In this document: one piece after another, positions 25,913 to 33,631 of the stretch | Position numbering within the stretch: position 1 is the stretch's first letter | Layout: each line of letters starts with the position of its first letter | From: Pseudalkalibacillus hwajinpoensis | GTDB lineage: Bacteria; Bacillota; Bacilli; Bacillales; Guptibacillaceae | Assembly: GCF_039851965.1 (NCBI RefSeq) | Contig: NZ_CP156674.1 | Coordinates: 620,001 to 684,000, forward strand | Direction: 5' to 3' | Length of the DNA stretch: 64,000 bases | Notes under the pieces: model-generated | What the model was told of the DNA's origin: nothing | Database searches by the model: none | Seen by the model: only the letters and a program-made list of their open reading frames with translations | Program-made: the position numbers and the translations under genes

Positions 25913-27337
25913 TTAAAACCTGAAATAAATAAATGGGTTGTAACTGGAATTCACCAGCCTGACCATTGCAAAAACCATCAACGTCATATAAATAGCTGGT
26001 TCAGAGAAAAGTGTGACAACCTGTAAGCCTTTCGCTCTAACAGCAAGTCGCTCGTAAACTCTGCTTACATTCGCTATGAATGGCGTGCTAAAAATGATTC
26101 CAGCCAGAAACAACATCCAATTATCATTCCATTGTAAAAGGAACATCGAGTCTATAAATGCGGTCTGATTTAAGCCAAACATGGTTTGTAAATAATCAAA
26201 TGAATACGTAAAGTTATCTGCACGGAAAAATACCCATCCAACCATAACAAGGAATAGCACGTAAATATGCTGAAGTGGCGACCAAAGTTGACTTAACCAC
26301 TTTCCAAATCCGAGGCTTTCAATTACGATAATCGCGCCATAATAGAAACCCCATGCCATAAATGTCCAACTTGCTCCATGCCAGAAACCAGTAATCGTCC
26401 ATACAATTAATAAATTACGCACTTGTACGATCTTCCCGTGACGATTGCCTCCGAGTGGAATATACACATAATCTTTAAACCACGTTCCAAGCGAAATGTG
26501 CCATCTTCTCCAAAACTCTGAAATGCTCTTCGATATATATGGATATCGAAAGTTCTCAAGAAAATCAAATCCAAACATTTTACCAAGTCCAATTGCCATA
26601 TCGCTATAACCCGAAAAATCAAAATAGATTTGAAGAGTGTAAGCGATGATTCCAACCCACGCCATCATGACACTCATCTCTCCAGCTGGTGTGCTGAACG
26701 CCTGATCGGCTATAACAGCAAAACTATTAGCCAGTAGAACCTTTTTAGACAAGCCTATAATGAAACGTTTGATTCCCTCATACACTTTATCAGTCGTTAT
26801 CGTCCGTGAATTGATTTGTTGATCAACTGTGTTATAGCGAACAATCGGTCCAGCAACAAGTTGAGGAAAAAGAGAGATATACAGCGCCAGTGAAAAGATA
26901 TTCTTCTGTACCGGTGCATCTTTTCGATACACATCGATGACGTAGCTCATTGCCTGAAATGTAAAGAAGGAAATACCAATTGGTAGCGGAACTTCTCCAA
27001 GTTCAATGTTTGTTCCAAATGAGCTATTTACACCATTCAATACAAATCCTGCATATTTAAAGTAGCCAAGAATCGCTATGTTCCCAATAATCGATAACGT
27101 TAGTAGTAGTTTTTTGGGTACAATGCGGTTTTGATAATGATGGATTCCTCTTCCAAAACCATAGTTCATCACAATAGAAAATAGCATGAGGAACACATAT
27201 TGTGGTTCGCCCCACGCATAGAAAACGAGACTGGCAATTAGAAGCACGATGTTTCTAAAGTTTTTCCTCGCAAAAAAATAAGCAAATAAAACAATAGGTA
27301 GAAATGCAAATAAAAATACTAGATTACTGAAAACCAT
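25913..27337 (-). CDS. MBOAT-family membrane O-acyltransferase (AlgI/DltB type)
   Basis: The 474-residue polytopic protein has the MBOAT signature: SEFWRRWHISLGTWF near residue 270 and the catalytic His in TGFWHGASWTF near residue 318. It should move acetyl (or another acyl) groups across the membrane to its DHHW-type partner. A GGAGGAG site precedes the ATG at 27337. The absence of dltA/dltC genes argues against D-alanylation of teichoic acid, so AlgI-like acetylation is the better reading. Confidence 0.9.
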   Translation of the reverse strand: MVFSNLVFLFAFLPIVLFAYFFARKNFRNIVLLIASLVFYAWGEPQYVFLMLFSIVMNYGFGRGIHHYQNRIVPKKLLLTLSIIGNIAILGYFKYAGFVLNGVNSSFGTNIELGEVPLPIGISFFTFQAMSYVIDVYRKDAPVQKNIFSLALYISLFPQLVAGPIVRYNTVDQQINSRTITTDKVYEGIKRFIIGLSKKVLLANSFAVIADQAFSTPAGEMSVMMAWVGIIAYTLQIYFDFSGYSDMAIGLGKMFGFDFLENFRYPYISKSISEFWRRWHISLGTWFKDYVYIPLGGNRHGKIVQVRNLLIVWTITGFWHGASWTFMAWGFYYGAIIVIESLGFGKWLSQLWSPLQHIYVLFLVMVGWVFFRADNFTYSFDYLQTMFGLNQTAFIDSMFLLQWNDNWMLFLAGIIFSTPFIANVSRVYERLAVRAKGLQVVTLFSEPAIYMTLMVFAMVRLVNSSYNPFIYFRF

Positions 27338-27446
27338 AAATCTCCTCCAGGATCGCTTCTCTTTATCTAAAATACTATACCATTAACTTATATCAATAAT
27401 CCTCCATCTCTCAAAACTTTAACAAGAATGTTATGAAGATCATTTA

Positions 27447-28292
27447 TTATATATTATTCGTATCCGAAGTAAAGATTTTAATGGCCACCGCTCCATCGCT
27501 CACTTTCGCTCGAATTAATAGTGGTTGATTGTACTCATTTCGAAACGTAAAATCAGGCCCGTACCAACTGACGGTGGCATCTCTACCTGGTTTCACATAA
27601 GGAACCTTGCGGCTGTGCGAATACCGCTCAAGGATATGGACTCCAGCCTTATCGACTGCATTAAAAAGGGTTGAAGAAACCTGACAGATACCTCCCCCGA
27701 TCCCCTCAGACAGCTCCCCTTTGACAATAATTGGGGCAGGAAGATACCCCTTCTCCTTAGTTCTTTTACCTACGGCTTTGTTAAAGGAAAATGTCTCTCC
27801 CGGAAAAACCACTTTATTATTAATCGCTTCAGTCGCAAGAGTAATGTTAGTTGTTCGTTCATTATTAGCTATTTTAAAATAGGTAACAAATGATCCAATT
27901 TCCTTTGTACGAATTGCTGAAAGAAGTTCAGCATCTACTTTTGGATGAAGTTGGATGACGCTCGCTTCAATACGTGTTGTGCCATTATTGTATAACGATT
28001 GAAGCAAATTCTCCTGAAAAACGACTCGGTTCAATTTGTAGCCACTTTTCCCGTCTACGATTAATCCACGTTCATCAATAAATGCATCCCTCGGTGTTTT
28101 AGAGACCGCGTTATCTACATCATTGATTAATCCATGCAATCGATCTTGATGCAAGTGCGGTGTTCCGATTTCTTCTATAAAATAGTCTTCTTTCGTCATT
28201 TGCACGATTGACTTTCCTTCATGTTGAATATATAACAAATCAGCTGGTTGTCCAGAATAAGCAAGTAATAACGTCAGAAAAACGTTTATCAT
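27447..28292 (-). CDS. secreted VanW-family protein
   Basis: The 281-residue product has an N-terminal hydrophobic signal-like segment (MINVFLTLLLAYSG). The VanW domain occupies the C-terminal half, with its typical FPGETFSFNKAVG and EGIGGGICQVSSTLFNA segments. VanW proteins are cell-envelope proteins of unknown activity, widespread in Firmicutes. The middle of the protein (about residues 30-130) is not recognised. It is divergent from the exported protein gene at 28404. Confidence 0.85.
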   Translation of the reverse strand: MINVFLTLLLAYSGQPADLLYIQHEGKSIVQMTKEDYFIEEIGTPHLHQDRLHGLINDVDNAVSKTPRDAFIDERGLIVDGKSGYKLNRVVFQENLLQSLYNNGTTRIEASVIQLHPKVDAELLSAIRTKEIGSFVTYFKIANNERTTNITLATEAINNKVVFPGETFSFNKAVGKRTKEKGYLPAPIIVKGELSEGIGGGICQVSSTLFNAVDKAGVHILERYSHSRKVPYVKPGRDATVSWYGPDFTFRNEYNQPLLIRAKVSDGAVAIKIFTSDTNNI

Positions 28293-28403
28293 ATACCGAT
28301 CCCCTTTCTTATCTCGATCATAGTATGCGTCATTCTTATTATTTTAAAAATGGAATAGAGAAAGATCGCTTGCGCAATATAAGGGTGACCCCACTAGGTA
28401 AGG

Positions 28404-29240
28404 ATGAGGAAAATGAAGCTAGTTCTTCCGGCGCTATTTGTGCTCGTCGTGACTCTCTTTCCAGCTGTTGTACTAGCTGAGAACACTTTTAACCAACTGC
28501 TTCCTATTAATGGTGAGATTAAGCTTCTTCCATGGGACGAAGTTGATGAACTCATTCCACGGAAATCAATTTTCACCATTGTGGATGTGGAAAGTGGCAA
28601 ATCATTCCAGGTGCAAAGAAGGGCCGGGAGTCAGCATGCAGATATCCAGCCGCTTACAAATAAAGATACTGAAGTTCTTAAAACCATTTACAGAGAATGG
28701 AGTTGGAAACGAAGAGCAGCTATTGTCGTCGATGATGGAAAAATGATTGCAGCTTCAATGAATGGAATGCCCCACGGTGCCGGTGCTTTGGATAATGGAT
28801 TTAATGGTCACTTCTGTCTTCACTTTCTAAAAAGTACCACGCATGGTTCATCTGCTCCCGATCCGGCTCATCACTTAATGGTATTAAAATCCGCTGGGAA
28901 ACTAGATGATTACCTAAGCAAACAGTCCCCAGCTGAATTAGTTAATGTTCTCATGTTAGCGATTAACAACACCGACACTACTCTGTTGCGTAAATTAGTA
29001 CCTCATGATCAATCAGATAAAGAATTACTTCTTCTCTCTCGTTTGTTCGTGACAAATTGGAAAGTGACAGCAAACAAACAGACCAGGTACTTTACTTATA
29101 AGGCACCTACTAAGGTTGAAATTTACATTGAGGAAAATGGTACTATTTCAACGACGATCAACCTAACTGCGAGAAGGGATCCAATTTCAAGTAGATGGCG
29201 GTTTGACATAACGGATTTGCTAGAAATCGCTAATCACTAA
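28404..29240 (+). CDS. exported protein with GHFCLHF...THG motif, function unknown
   Basis: The 278-residue product has a clear signal peptide (LVLPALFVLVVTLFPAVVLAEN). Its most striking part is a conserved-looking stretch around residues 115-150 with NGHFCLHFLKSTTHG, where a Cys sits between His residues. From memory similar segments occur in Firmicute cell-wall-associated proteins, but I cannot name the family with confidence. A thiol-based wall enzyme such as an L,D-transpeptidase-like protein is one guess. The start could also be the second Met (MKLVL). The DUF3892 gene follows closely and is probably cotranscribed. Confidence 0.7.
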   Translation: MRKMKLVLPALFVLVVTLFPAVVLAENTFNQLLPINGEIKLLPWDEVDELIPRKSIFTIVDVESGKSFQVQRRAGSQHADIQPLTNKDTEVLKTIYREWSWKRRAAIVVDDGKMIAASMNGMPHGAGALDNGFNGHFCLHFLKSTTHGSSAPDPAHHLMVLKSAGKLDDYLSKQSPAELVNVLMLAINNTDTTLLRKLVPHDQSDKELLLLSRLFVTNWKVTANKQTRYFTYKAPTKVEIYIEENGTISTTINLTARRDPISSRWRFDITDLLEIANH

Positions 29241-29255
29241 TAAGGAGATGATGAC

Positions 29256-29552
29256 ATGGACCGTTTTGACAAAGCATATGAAGAGTATCTAACTAACGGA
29301 GAATCGTCAGTTGAAAAAGCACATGATCCAAATGCAGTGAAAATAACGGCAGTGCGTAAAAATGATGACGGCGATTTAATTGCCTTTCAAACAAACACTG
29401 GAGAAGAACTTGATTACTTGCAGGCATTAGATGCGGCGAAAAGCGGAAAACTCTCAGGCGTTGATGTTTTTCATAAATATGGTCGGGATATTATTCGTAG
29501 CGAACCGGATGGCACGAAGGAAAACAATTTAGATTATTTGCCTGAATTTTAA
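29256..29552 (+). CDS. DUF3892-like small protein
   Basis: The 98-residue product has a central ITAVRKNDDGDLIAFQTNTG and a GVDVFHKYGRDIIRSEPDG segment, the arrangement I associate with DUF3892 proteins. These are small, soluble, of unknown function and common in Bacilli. A TAAGGAGATGATGAC region supplies the ribosome binding site. It ends about 75 nt before a terminator hairpin oriented for the tRNA on the opposite strand. Confidence 0.7.
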   Translation: MDRFDKAYEEYLTNGESSVEKAHDPNAVKITAVRKNDDGDLIAFQTNTGEELDYLQALDAAKSGKLSGVDVFHKYGRDIIRSEPDGTKENNLDYLPEF

Positions 29553-29620
29553 GTGGAACTTATTACCGATTACAGTACTGAGACAAATACTAAAAACAAT
29601 AGCAACTAGCAGAGCCTTGA

Positions 29621-29659
29621 AATAAAAAAACGGCACCTCGAAATTTCGAGAAACCGTTT
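29621..29659 (-). terminator. terminator downstream of tRNA-Val
   Basis: AAACGG...TCGAAATTTCGA...CCGTTT forms a stem with an internal bulge. It is followed by TTTTTTTATT on the minus strand, about 15 nt past the tRNA 3' end. Confidence 0.75.
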
Positions 29660-29673
29660 GAATTTAATATGTA

Positions 29674-29749
29674 TGGTGATCCGTATTGGGCTCGAACCAA
29701 CGACCTCTACCCTGTCAAGGTAGCGCTCTCCCAACTGAGCTAACGGATC
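29674..29749 (-). tRNA. tRNA-Val (anticodon GAC), CCA encoded
   Basis: The 76-nt cloverleaf is complete. The acceptor stem is GATCCGT / ACGGATC, the D-arm contains TAGCTCAGTTGGGAGAGC, the anticodon stem CTACC / GGTAG encloses the loop TTGACAG with GAC at the anticodon, the T-arm contains GGTTCGAACCC, and the 3' CCA is encoded. It stands alone, not in an array, with its own promoter and terminator. Confidence 0.97.
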
Positions 29750-29765
29750 AGTAAGGACATTTATT

Positions 29766-29795
29766 AATATACCTGAGTCGATTAATATCTGTCAA
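29766..29795 (-). promoter_or_regulatory. tRNA-Val promoter
   Basis: Perfect TTGACA (29790-29795) and TATATT (29766-29771) with an 18-nt spacer on the minus strand, ending 16 nt upstream of the mature 5' end. Confidence 0.8.
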
Positions 29796-29850
29796 TACTT
29801 TATCGGTAAAATAATAGTGGAACAAGGAGCCTGTGACGGGCTCCGCTACA

Positions 29851-30405
29851 CTAACCGATTCGTTCTTCCTTATCTCGCTTTTCACGTTCTTCTTTATCCA
29901 GAGCTTCTTCTCGATCTCGTAATCTATGAGCAAGCCTACTAGAAGCATTAGCAGCTATACTTGCGACAAGATCATCAAGGAATGTATGGACACTTTCGCC
30001 TTCTTTAGTATCTAACTTTTCGATAATACCGATCTTCTGCTTATCAAGATGACCAAAAGTGGTAACAGCTATGCTACCGTAGCCAAATACAGCTCCAAGC
30101 GCAATCGTTTCGTCGACGCCAAATAACCCTTCATCAGTCTCGACAATTGATTGAAGAGGTTCAGAGAGCTTCCCCAGCTCTGCTAGTTTATCAAGTTCAA
30201 TTCCGACGAGTACGGCGTGCTGGATTTCGCGCTTCCCAAGCACTGCTTCCACACTTTCCGTGCAATCATTCATTGATAACTCTTCTACATAAGGGGATTG
30301 CATTTCATATACAATATAAGCAATATCTTCAATGGTAACGCCTCGTTCTTTTAATAGGGCTTTTGTAGCTGCTTCTGTCTCTCTACTATGCACGCGCTTC
30401 TTCAT
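29851..30405 (-). CDS. pgpA: phosphatidylglycerophosphatase A-family protein (YutG-like)
   Basis: The 184-residue soluble product has a conserved DDLVASIAANASSRLAHR motif near residue 155 and GVDETIALGAVFGYGSIAVTTFGHLDK in the middle, matching the Firmicute PgpA/YutG family. The family is predicted to dephosphorylate phosphatidylglycerophosphate in phospholipid synthesis. The C-terminus is a charged tail rich in Glu, Lys and Arg. It lies between a tRNA and a divergent esterase gene. Confidence 0.8.
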   Translation of the reverse strand: MKKRVHSRETEAATKALLKERGVTIEDIAYIVYEMQSPYVEELSMNDCTESVEAVLGKREIQHAVLVGIELDKLAELGKLSEPLQSIVETDEGLFGVDETIALGAVFGYGSIAVTTFGHLDKQKIGIIEKLDTKEGESVHTFLDDLVASIAANASSRLAHRLRDREEALDKEEREKRDKEERIG

Positions 30406-30454
30406 GATTAGACCCCTCTCTTCTGTAAACCATAAATACTTCTATGTTAAAATC

Positions 30455-30485
30455 ATTATATCACTAATGAAATTTACATTGTCAA
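30455..30485 (-). promoter_or_regulatory. promoter of the pgpA-like gene
   Basis: TTGACA (30480-30485) and TATAAT (30455-30460) are both perfect on the minus strand, though the 19-nt spacer is longer than ideal. Confidence 0.55.
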
Positions 30486-30525
30486 ATAAGCAAACTATTT
30501 CAACAATGATACAGGAGGCGCATCA

Positions 30526-31248
30526 ATGAATAGAGGTACATACAAAGAAGAAACCATCTATAGTAATTATCTTAAAGAAGAAATTTCGTTCCAGGTTTAT
30601 TTACCATACAACTACTCTCCGCTTTATAAATACTCTTTTCTCATTGCCAATGATGGCAGCGATTACTTTAAATTAGGCAGGCTTGGTCGAACAGCTGATG
30701 AACTTATTGAGAATGATGAGATAGAAGAACTTATCATTGTTGGCATTCCATATAAAAGTGTTGAAGACCGATGGAGAAAATATCATCCGGATGGTGAGCA
30801 GAGTGATGATTACTTACGCTTTCTCAGCAATGAACTCGTTCCATATTTAGATCAAGAATACGCAACCTTTCACCTTGGGTACGGTAGAGGATTAATTGGA
30901 GATTCGCTTGCCGCTACTGTAGCACTGCGCGCATCACTTGATTACCCGCGTACATTTGGAAAAGCGATTCTCCATTCACCATTCGTAAATGATGAGGTTA
31001 TGGAGAAAGTAAAAGCATTTGCTGAGCCAGAGCTTCTAGCTCTCTATCACGTCATTGGCACGGAAGAAACTGACGTACCAACGACCGATGGTAAGACGAA
31101 GAATTTTATTGAACCAAATCGTGAGCTGAGTAAAATCATCAAGGAAAAAGACTTTGATTATTTTTATGATGAATTTGAAGGTGGGCACATCTGGAAGAAC
31201 TGGCAACCAGATATGAAGCGAGCGCTTTTGCATATGTTTAAACTCTAA
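30526..31248 (+). CDS. yjcH: putative esterase, alpha/beta hydrolase (YjcH-like)
   Basis: The 240-residue product has the D-esterase-like fold, with GDSLAATVALRASLDYP giving the nucleophile Ser in G-D-S-L-A near residue 126 and a C-terminal catalytic His in FEGGHIWKNW. It fits YjcH of B. subtilis (also 240 aa). The YjcG and YjcF homologues follow in the same direction, which confirms the block. An AGGAGG site precedes the ATG. The substrate is unknown. Confidence 0.9.
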   Translation: MNRGTYKEETIYSNYLKEEISFQVYLPYNYSPLYKYSFLIANDGSDYFKLGRLGRTADELIENDEIEELIIVGIPYKSVEDRWRKYHPDGEQSDDYLRFLSNELVPYLDQEYATFHLGYGRGLIGDSLAATVALRASLDYPRTFGKAILHSPFVNDEVMEKVKAFAEPELLALYHVIGTEETDVPTTDGKTKNFIEPNRELSKIIKEKDFDYFYDEFEGGHIWKNWQPDMKRALLHMFKL

Positions 31249-31279
31249 GAGACTCTACCATTTCTTATTTTTGAATTTT

Positions 31280-31288
31280 TGGTATAAT
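31280..31288 (+). promoter_or_regulatory. extended -10 promoter of yjcG-yjcF
   Basis: TGGTATAAT combines TG with a perfect TATAAT, 70 nt upstream of the yjcG start. No good -35 is present. Confidence 0.55.
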
Positions 31289-31357
31289 TATAAGTGGAAC
31301 ATTATATGACTCGTCCATCATTGACAATCGAGTACATCAATCAGGAGGGAATGGAAT

Positions 31358-31873
31358 ATGAAATACGGCATTGCAATTTTCCCATCGAAAAAACTACAAG
31401 ACGTTGCTAACTCCTACCGAAAACGTTACGATCCGCACTATGCGCTTATCCCGCCACACTTGACGCTCAGGGAGAGCTTTGATGCAACAGAAGATGAAAT
31501 TCAGAAATTAACGCCAGTCCTGCACAAAATTTCTGATGCATCAAAACCATTCTCGATGCATGTGTATAAAGTTGGATCATTTAATCCAGTCAACAATGTC
31601 ATTTATCTCAAGGTGAAGGAAAATGAAATACTTGATGATTTGCACCGTCAGTTAAATCCTGAAGAAGCACTATCTGAACGGGACTACAACTTCGTCCCAC
31701 ACATTACGATTGCGCAAAACCTTTCTGATGACGAGCATTCTGATGTATATGGTAGCATGCAGATGAAGGATGTTAACCATGAGGAGCTCATTGATCGCTT
31801 TCAATTACTTTATCAACTCGAAAATGGAATGTGGACCGTCTTCGAAACATTCCACCTTGGCAAAGTACGCTAA
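31358..31873 (+). CDS. yjcG: 2H phosphoesterase (RNA 2',3'-cyclic phosphodiesterase-like, YjcG)
   Basis: The 171-residue product has the two HxT motifs that define the 2H superfamily, in PPHLTLRE (about residue 35) and VPHITIAQ (about residue 115). The length equals B. subtilis YjcG. Such enzymes act on 2',3'-cyclic phosphate or 2'-5' linked nucleotides, but the physiological substrate is not known. The stop TAA overlaps the ATG of yjcF (TAATG), so the genes are translationally coupled. Confidence 0.92.
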   Translation: MKYGIAIFPSKKLQDVANSYRKRYDPHYALIPPHLTLRESFDATEDEIQKLTPVLHKISDASKPFSMHVYKVGSFNPVNNVIYLKVKENEILDDLHRQLNPEEALSERDYNFVPHITIAQNLSDDEHSDVYGSMQMKDVNHEELIDRFQLLYQLENGMWTVFETFHLGKVR

Positions 31874-32295
31874 TGCTTGTCACGATTGCGGATTCGAAGA
31901 AAGAAATGGACGACGCTTTTCAAGTTAGACATACTGTTTTTGTTGAAGAGCAACAGGTCCCTGCCGATCTAGAAATTGATGAATATGAAAAAGAAGCGAT
32001 TCATTTTGTAGCCTATGATCAGCAAAAACCAGCAGCCGCTGGCCGATTCAGGGTGATCGATGGCTATGCGAAAGTGGAGCGAATTTGTGTACTAAGCGAT
32101 TATCGAAAAACTGGTCTAGGTAAACAGCTTATGGATGCGATTGAAGAACAGGCTTTGAAAATGGAGCTTCATAAGCTAAAGCTAAATGCTCAAACAACCG
32201 CAATTGGTTTTTATCAAAAACTTGGATATCAGATTTCATCTGAAGAATTTATGGATGCTGGTATTCCGCATGTAACAATGGTTAAAACTTTATGA
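31873..32295 (+). CDS. yjcF: GNAT-family N-acetyltransferase (YjcF-like)
   Basis: The start at 31873 (MLVTIADSKK) overlaps the yjcG stop; a longer frame upstream lies within yjcG. The 140-residue protein has the GNAT acetyl-CoA motif A in VERICVLSDYRKTGLGKQLM (Q/RxxGxG/A form GLGKQL) and a C-terminal GFYQKLGYQ strand. The acceptor is unknown. A terminator hairpin follows immediately. Confidence 0.92.
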   Translation: MLVTIADSKKEMDDAFQVRHTVFVEEQQVPADLEIDEYEKEAIHFVAYDQQKPAAAGRFRVIDGYAKVERICVLSDYRKTGLGKQLMDAIEEQALKMELHKLKLNAQTTAIGFYQKLGYQISSEEFMDAGIPHVTMVKTL

Positions 32296-32320
32296 CACTG
32301 GCGATTGCCAGTGTCTTTTT
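32294..32320 (+). terminator. terminator of the yjcGF unit
   Basis: GACACTGGC-GATT-GCCAGTGTC is followed by TTTTT. Confidence 0.95.
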
Positions 32321-32405
32321 GATGTCCTGTCGAATCGACGATTATTTTCCACCTCCTTCCGTACATACTAGTAACGAAGCAAAATGATGATTAGAAGGTG
32401 AGCCT

Positions 32406-33098
32406 TTGGATATCGGATCGATTACAGTGGAATTGATCGTTGGGTTTATGGCATTACTTGTTCTAACAAAAGCGCTTGGCAAAACACAAATCACGCAAAT
32501 TACCCCATTTGATTTCATTTCGTCACTTGTACTAGGTGAGCTAGTAGGTAATGCCATATTTGATAAGCACGTAAGTATCTTTTCCATTCTTTACGCTGTT
32601 TTGCTCTGGGGGTTACTGATTTACGTTGTAGAGCTAATTACGCAGAAGTTTCGAGGTACAAGAAGTTTCCTTGAAGGAAAGCCCTCTATCGTGATTCATC
32701 ATGGAAAGATTGATCGTGATCAGCTAAAGAAAAATAAATTAGATATCAATCAGCTTCAAAATCTACTTAGGCAAAAAGATGTTTTTTCAATGCGCGAAGT
32801 TGAGTTTGCGATACTTGAAACAAATGGAAGCATTAGTGTTTTAAAGAAGTCAGACTATATGGAACCGACCAAGCAAGATTTCAATTTAAAACCTGAAACA
32901 GGTTATTTATCTGTTTCCATCATCTCAGATGGAAAAGTCGACATTGATAACTTAAAACTGGCCGGTTTAAGCGATGAGTGGTTACAAAAGGTACTGAAGG
33001 AGAACCGTATTGATCATCCAGACGAAGTTCTTTTACTGGAATGGAAAGAAGATGAAGGGGTCTTTTTACAGAAAATGAACAAAAAAAAGAGCAGATGA
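32406..33098 (+). CDS. DUF421 (YetF/YcaP-type) membrane protein
   Basis: A TTG start at 32406, with AAGGTG upstream, gives a 230-residue protein. Three N-terminal membrane segments (about residues 3-80) are followed by a cytoplasmic domain with the DUF421 motif RGTRSFLEGKPSIVIHHGKI. Some Bacillus members are sporulation or germination related and others are general, so the role is open. The C-terminal extension (residues 150-230) contains KPETGYLSVSIISDGKVD and GLSDEWLQKVL, as in longer YetF-like proteins. Its 3' end is close to the convergent repeat-protein gene. Confidence 0.85.
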   Translation: MDIGSITVELIVGFMALLVLTKALGKTQITQITPFDFISSLVLGELVGNAIFDKHVSIFSILYAVLLWGLLIYVVELITQKFRGTRSFLEGKPSIVIHHGKIDRDQLKKNKLDINQLQNLLRQKDVFSMREVEFAILETNGSISVLKKSDYMEPTKQDFNLKPETGYLSVSIISDGKVDIDNLKLAGLSDEWLQKVLKENRIDHPDEVLLLEWKEDEGVFLQKMNKKKSR

Positions 33099-33107
33099 TT
33101 TCTGCTC

Positions 33108-33545
33108 TTAGAACCAGGAAAATCCATCTTTATCTTTTCTATCTTCTTCAGCTTCCTCTCTTTTGGATTCTTCTTCTCCACCTACATCATTACCGCCAAA
33201 AAAACCCCAAGGATCACGGCGATGTTCTTTTCTATCTTCTTCAGCTTCCTCTCTTTTGGATTCTTCTTCTCCACCTACATCATTACCACCAAAAAAACCC
33301 CAAGGATCACGGCGATGTTCTTTTCTATCTTCTTCAGCTTCCTCTCTTTTGGATTCTTCTTCTCCACCTACATCATTACCGCCAAAAAAACCCCAAGGAT
33401 CACGGCGATGTTCTTTTTTTTCTTCATGTTTTTCCTCTACTTTGTGATCGTGATGCTCTCTTTCATCTTGAATAATATCTTCATTAGCTTTAACAATAGG
33501 TTTTTCTACATGAATAACTTGTGGCTTACGTTTCTTTTCAGACAT
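33108..33545 (-). CDS. charged repeat protein, three 31-residue repeats, probable spore-surface protein
   Basis: The 145-residue product has a basic N-terminus (MSEKKRKPQVIHVEKP), a charged linker and three consecutive 31-residue repeats of the form EHRRDPWGFFGGNDVGG then EEESKREEAEEDRK. Each repeat joins an aromatic-glycine patch to a charged helix. It has no signal peptide or membrane segment. The family is not recognised. A SigK-type promoter at 33582-33609 points to late mother-cell expression, so a coat or crust/exosporium role is the best inference. The opposite strand also has open frames across the repeats, but these follow from repeat composition. Confidence 0.78.
   Translation of the reverse strand: MSEKKRKPQVIHVEKPIVKANEDIIQDEREHHDHKVEEKHEEKKEHRRDPWGFFGGNDVGGEEESKREEAEEDRKEHRRDPWGFFGGNDVGGEEESKREEAEEDRKEHRRDPWGFFGGNDVGGEEESKREEAEEDRKDKDGFSWF
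33133..33411. repeat. three tandem 93-bp repeats inside the coding region
   Basis: The unit beginning TCTTTTCTATCTTCTTCAGC starts at 33133, 33226 and 33319. The copies are nearly identical at DNA level; one copy has ACC where the others have GCC in the glycine-rich part. The 93-nt period keeps the reading frame. Confidence 0.93.
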
Positions 33546-33581
33546 ACTTTACCCTCCCCGCTTTATACTCCTAACACCCTT

Positions 33582-33609
33582 TATCTTATGCATCGTATGG
33601 TCATTGGGT
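33582..33609 (-). promoter_or_regulatory. SigK-type promoter of the repeat protein gene
   Basis: On the minus strand AC (33608-33609), 17 nt, then CATAAGATA (33582-33590). This matches the SigK consensus AC-N16/17-CATAnnnTA exactly. It is 37 nt upstream of the start codon. Confidence 0.65.
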
Positions 33610-33631
33610 ATGGGCGTTACTTGCGTCTTTC

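Noticed and set aside
29674..29749. tRNA-Asp reading of this tRNA
   Set aside because: The 7-nt anticodon loop TTGACAG places GAC, not GTC, at the anticodon, so valine.
33133..33411. CRISPR-like array
   Set aside because: Units are 93 bp, contiguous without unique spacers, and in frame within a coding region.
33095..33475. Long + strand frames across the repeat region (126, 94 and 137 codons)
   Set aside because: They follow from the 93-bp repeats on the opposite strand. They have no ribosome binding site and low-complexity Leu/Phe/Ser-rich products. The minus-strand protein has a promoter, ribosome binding site and a sensible composition.
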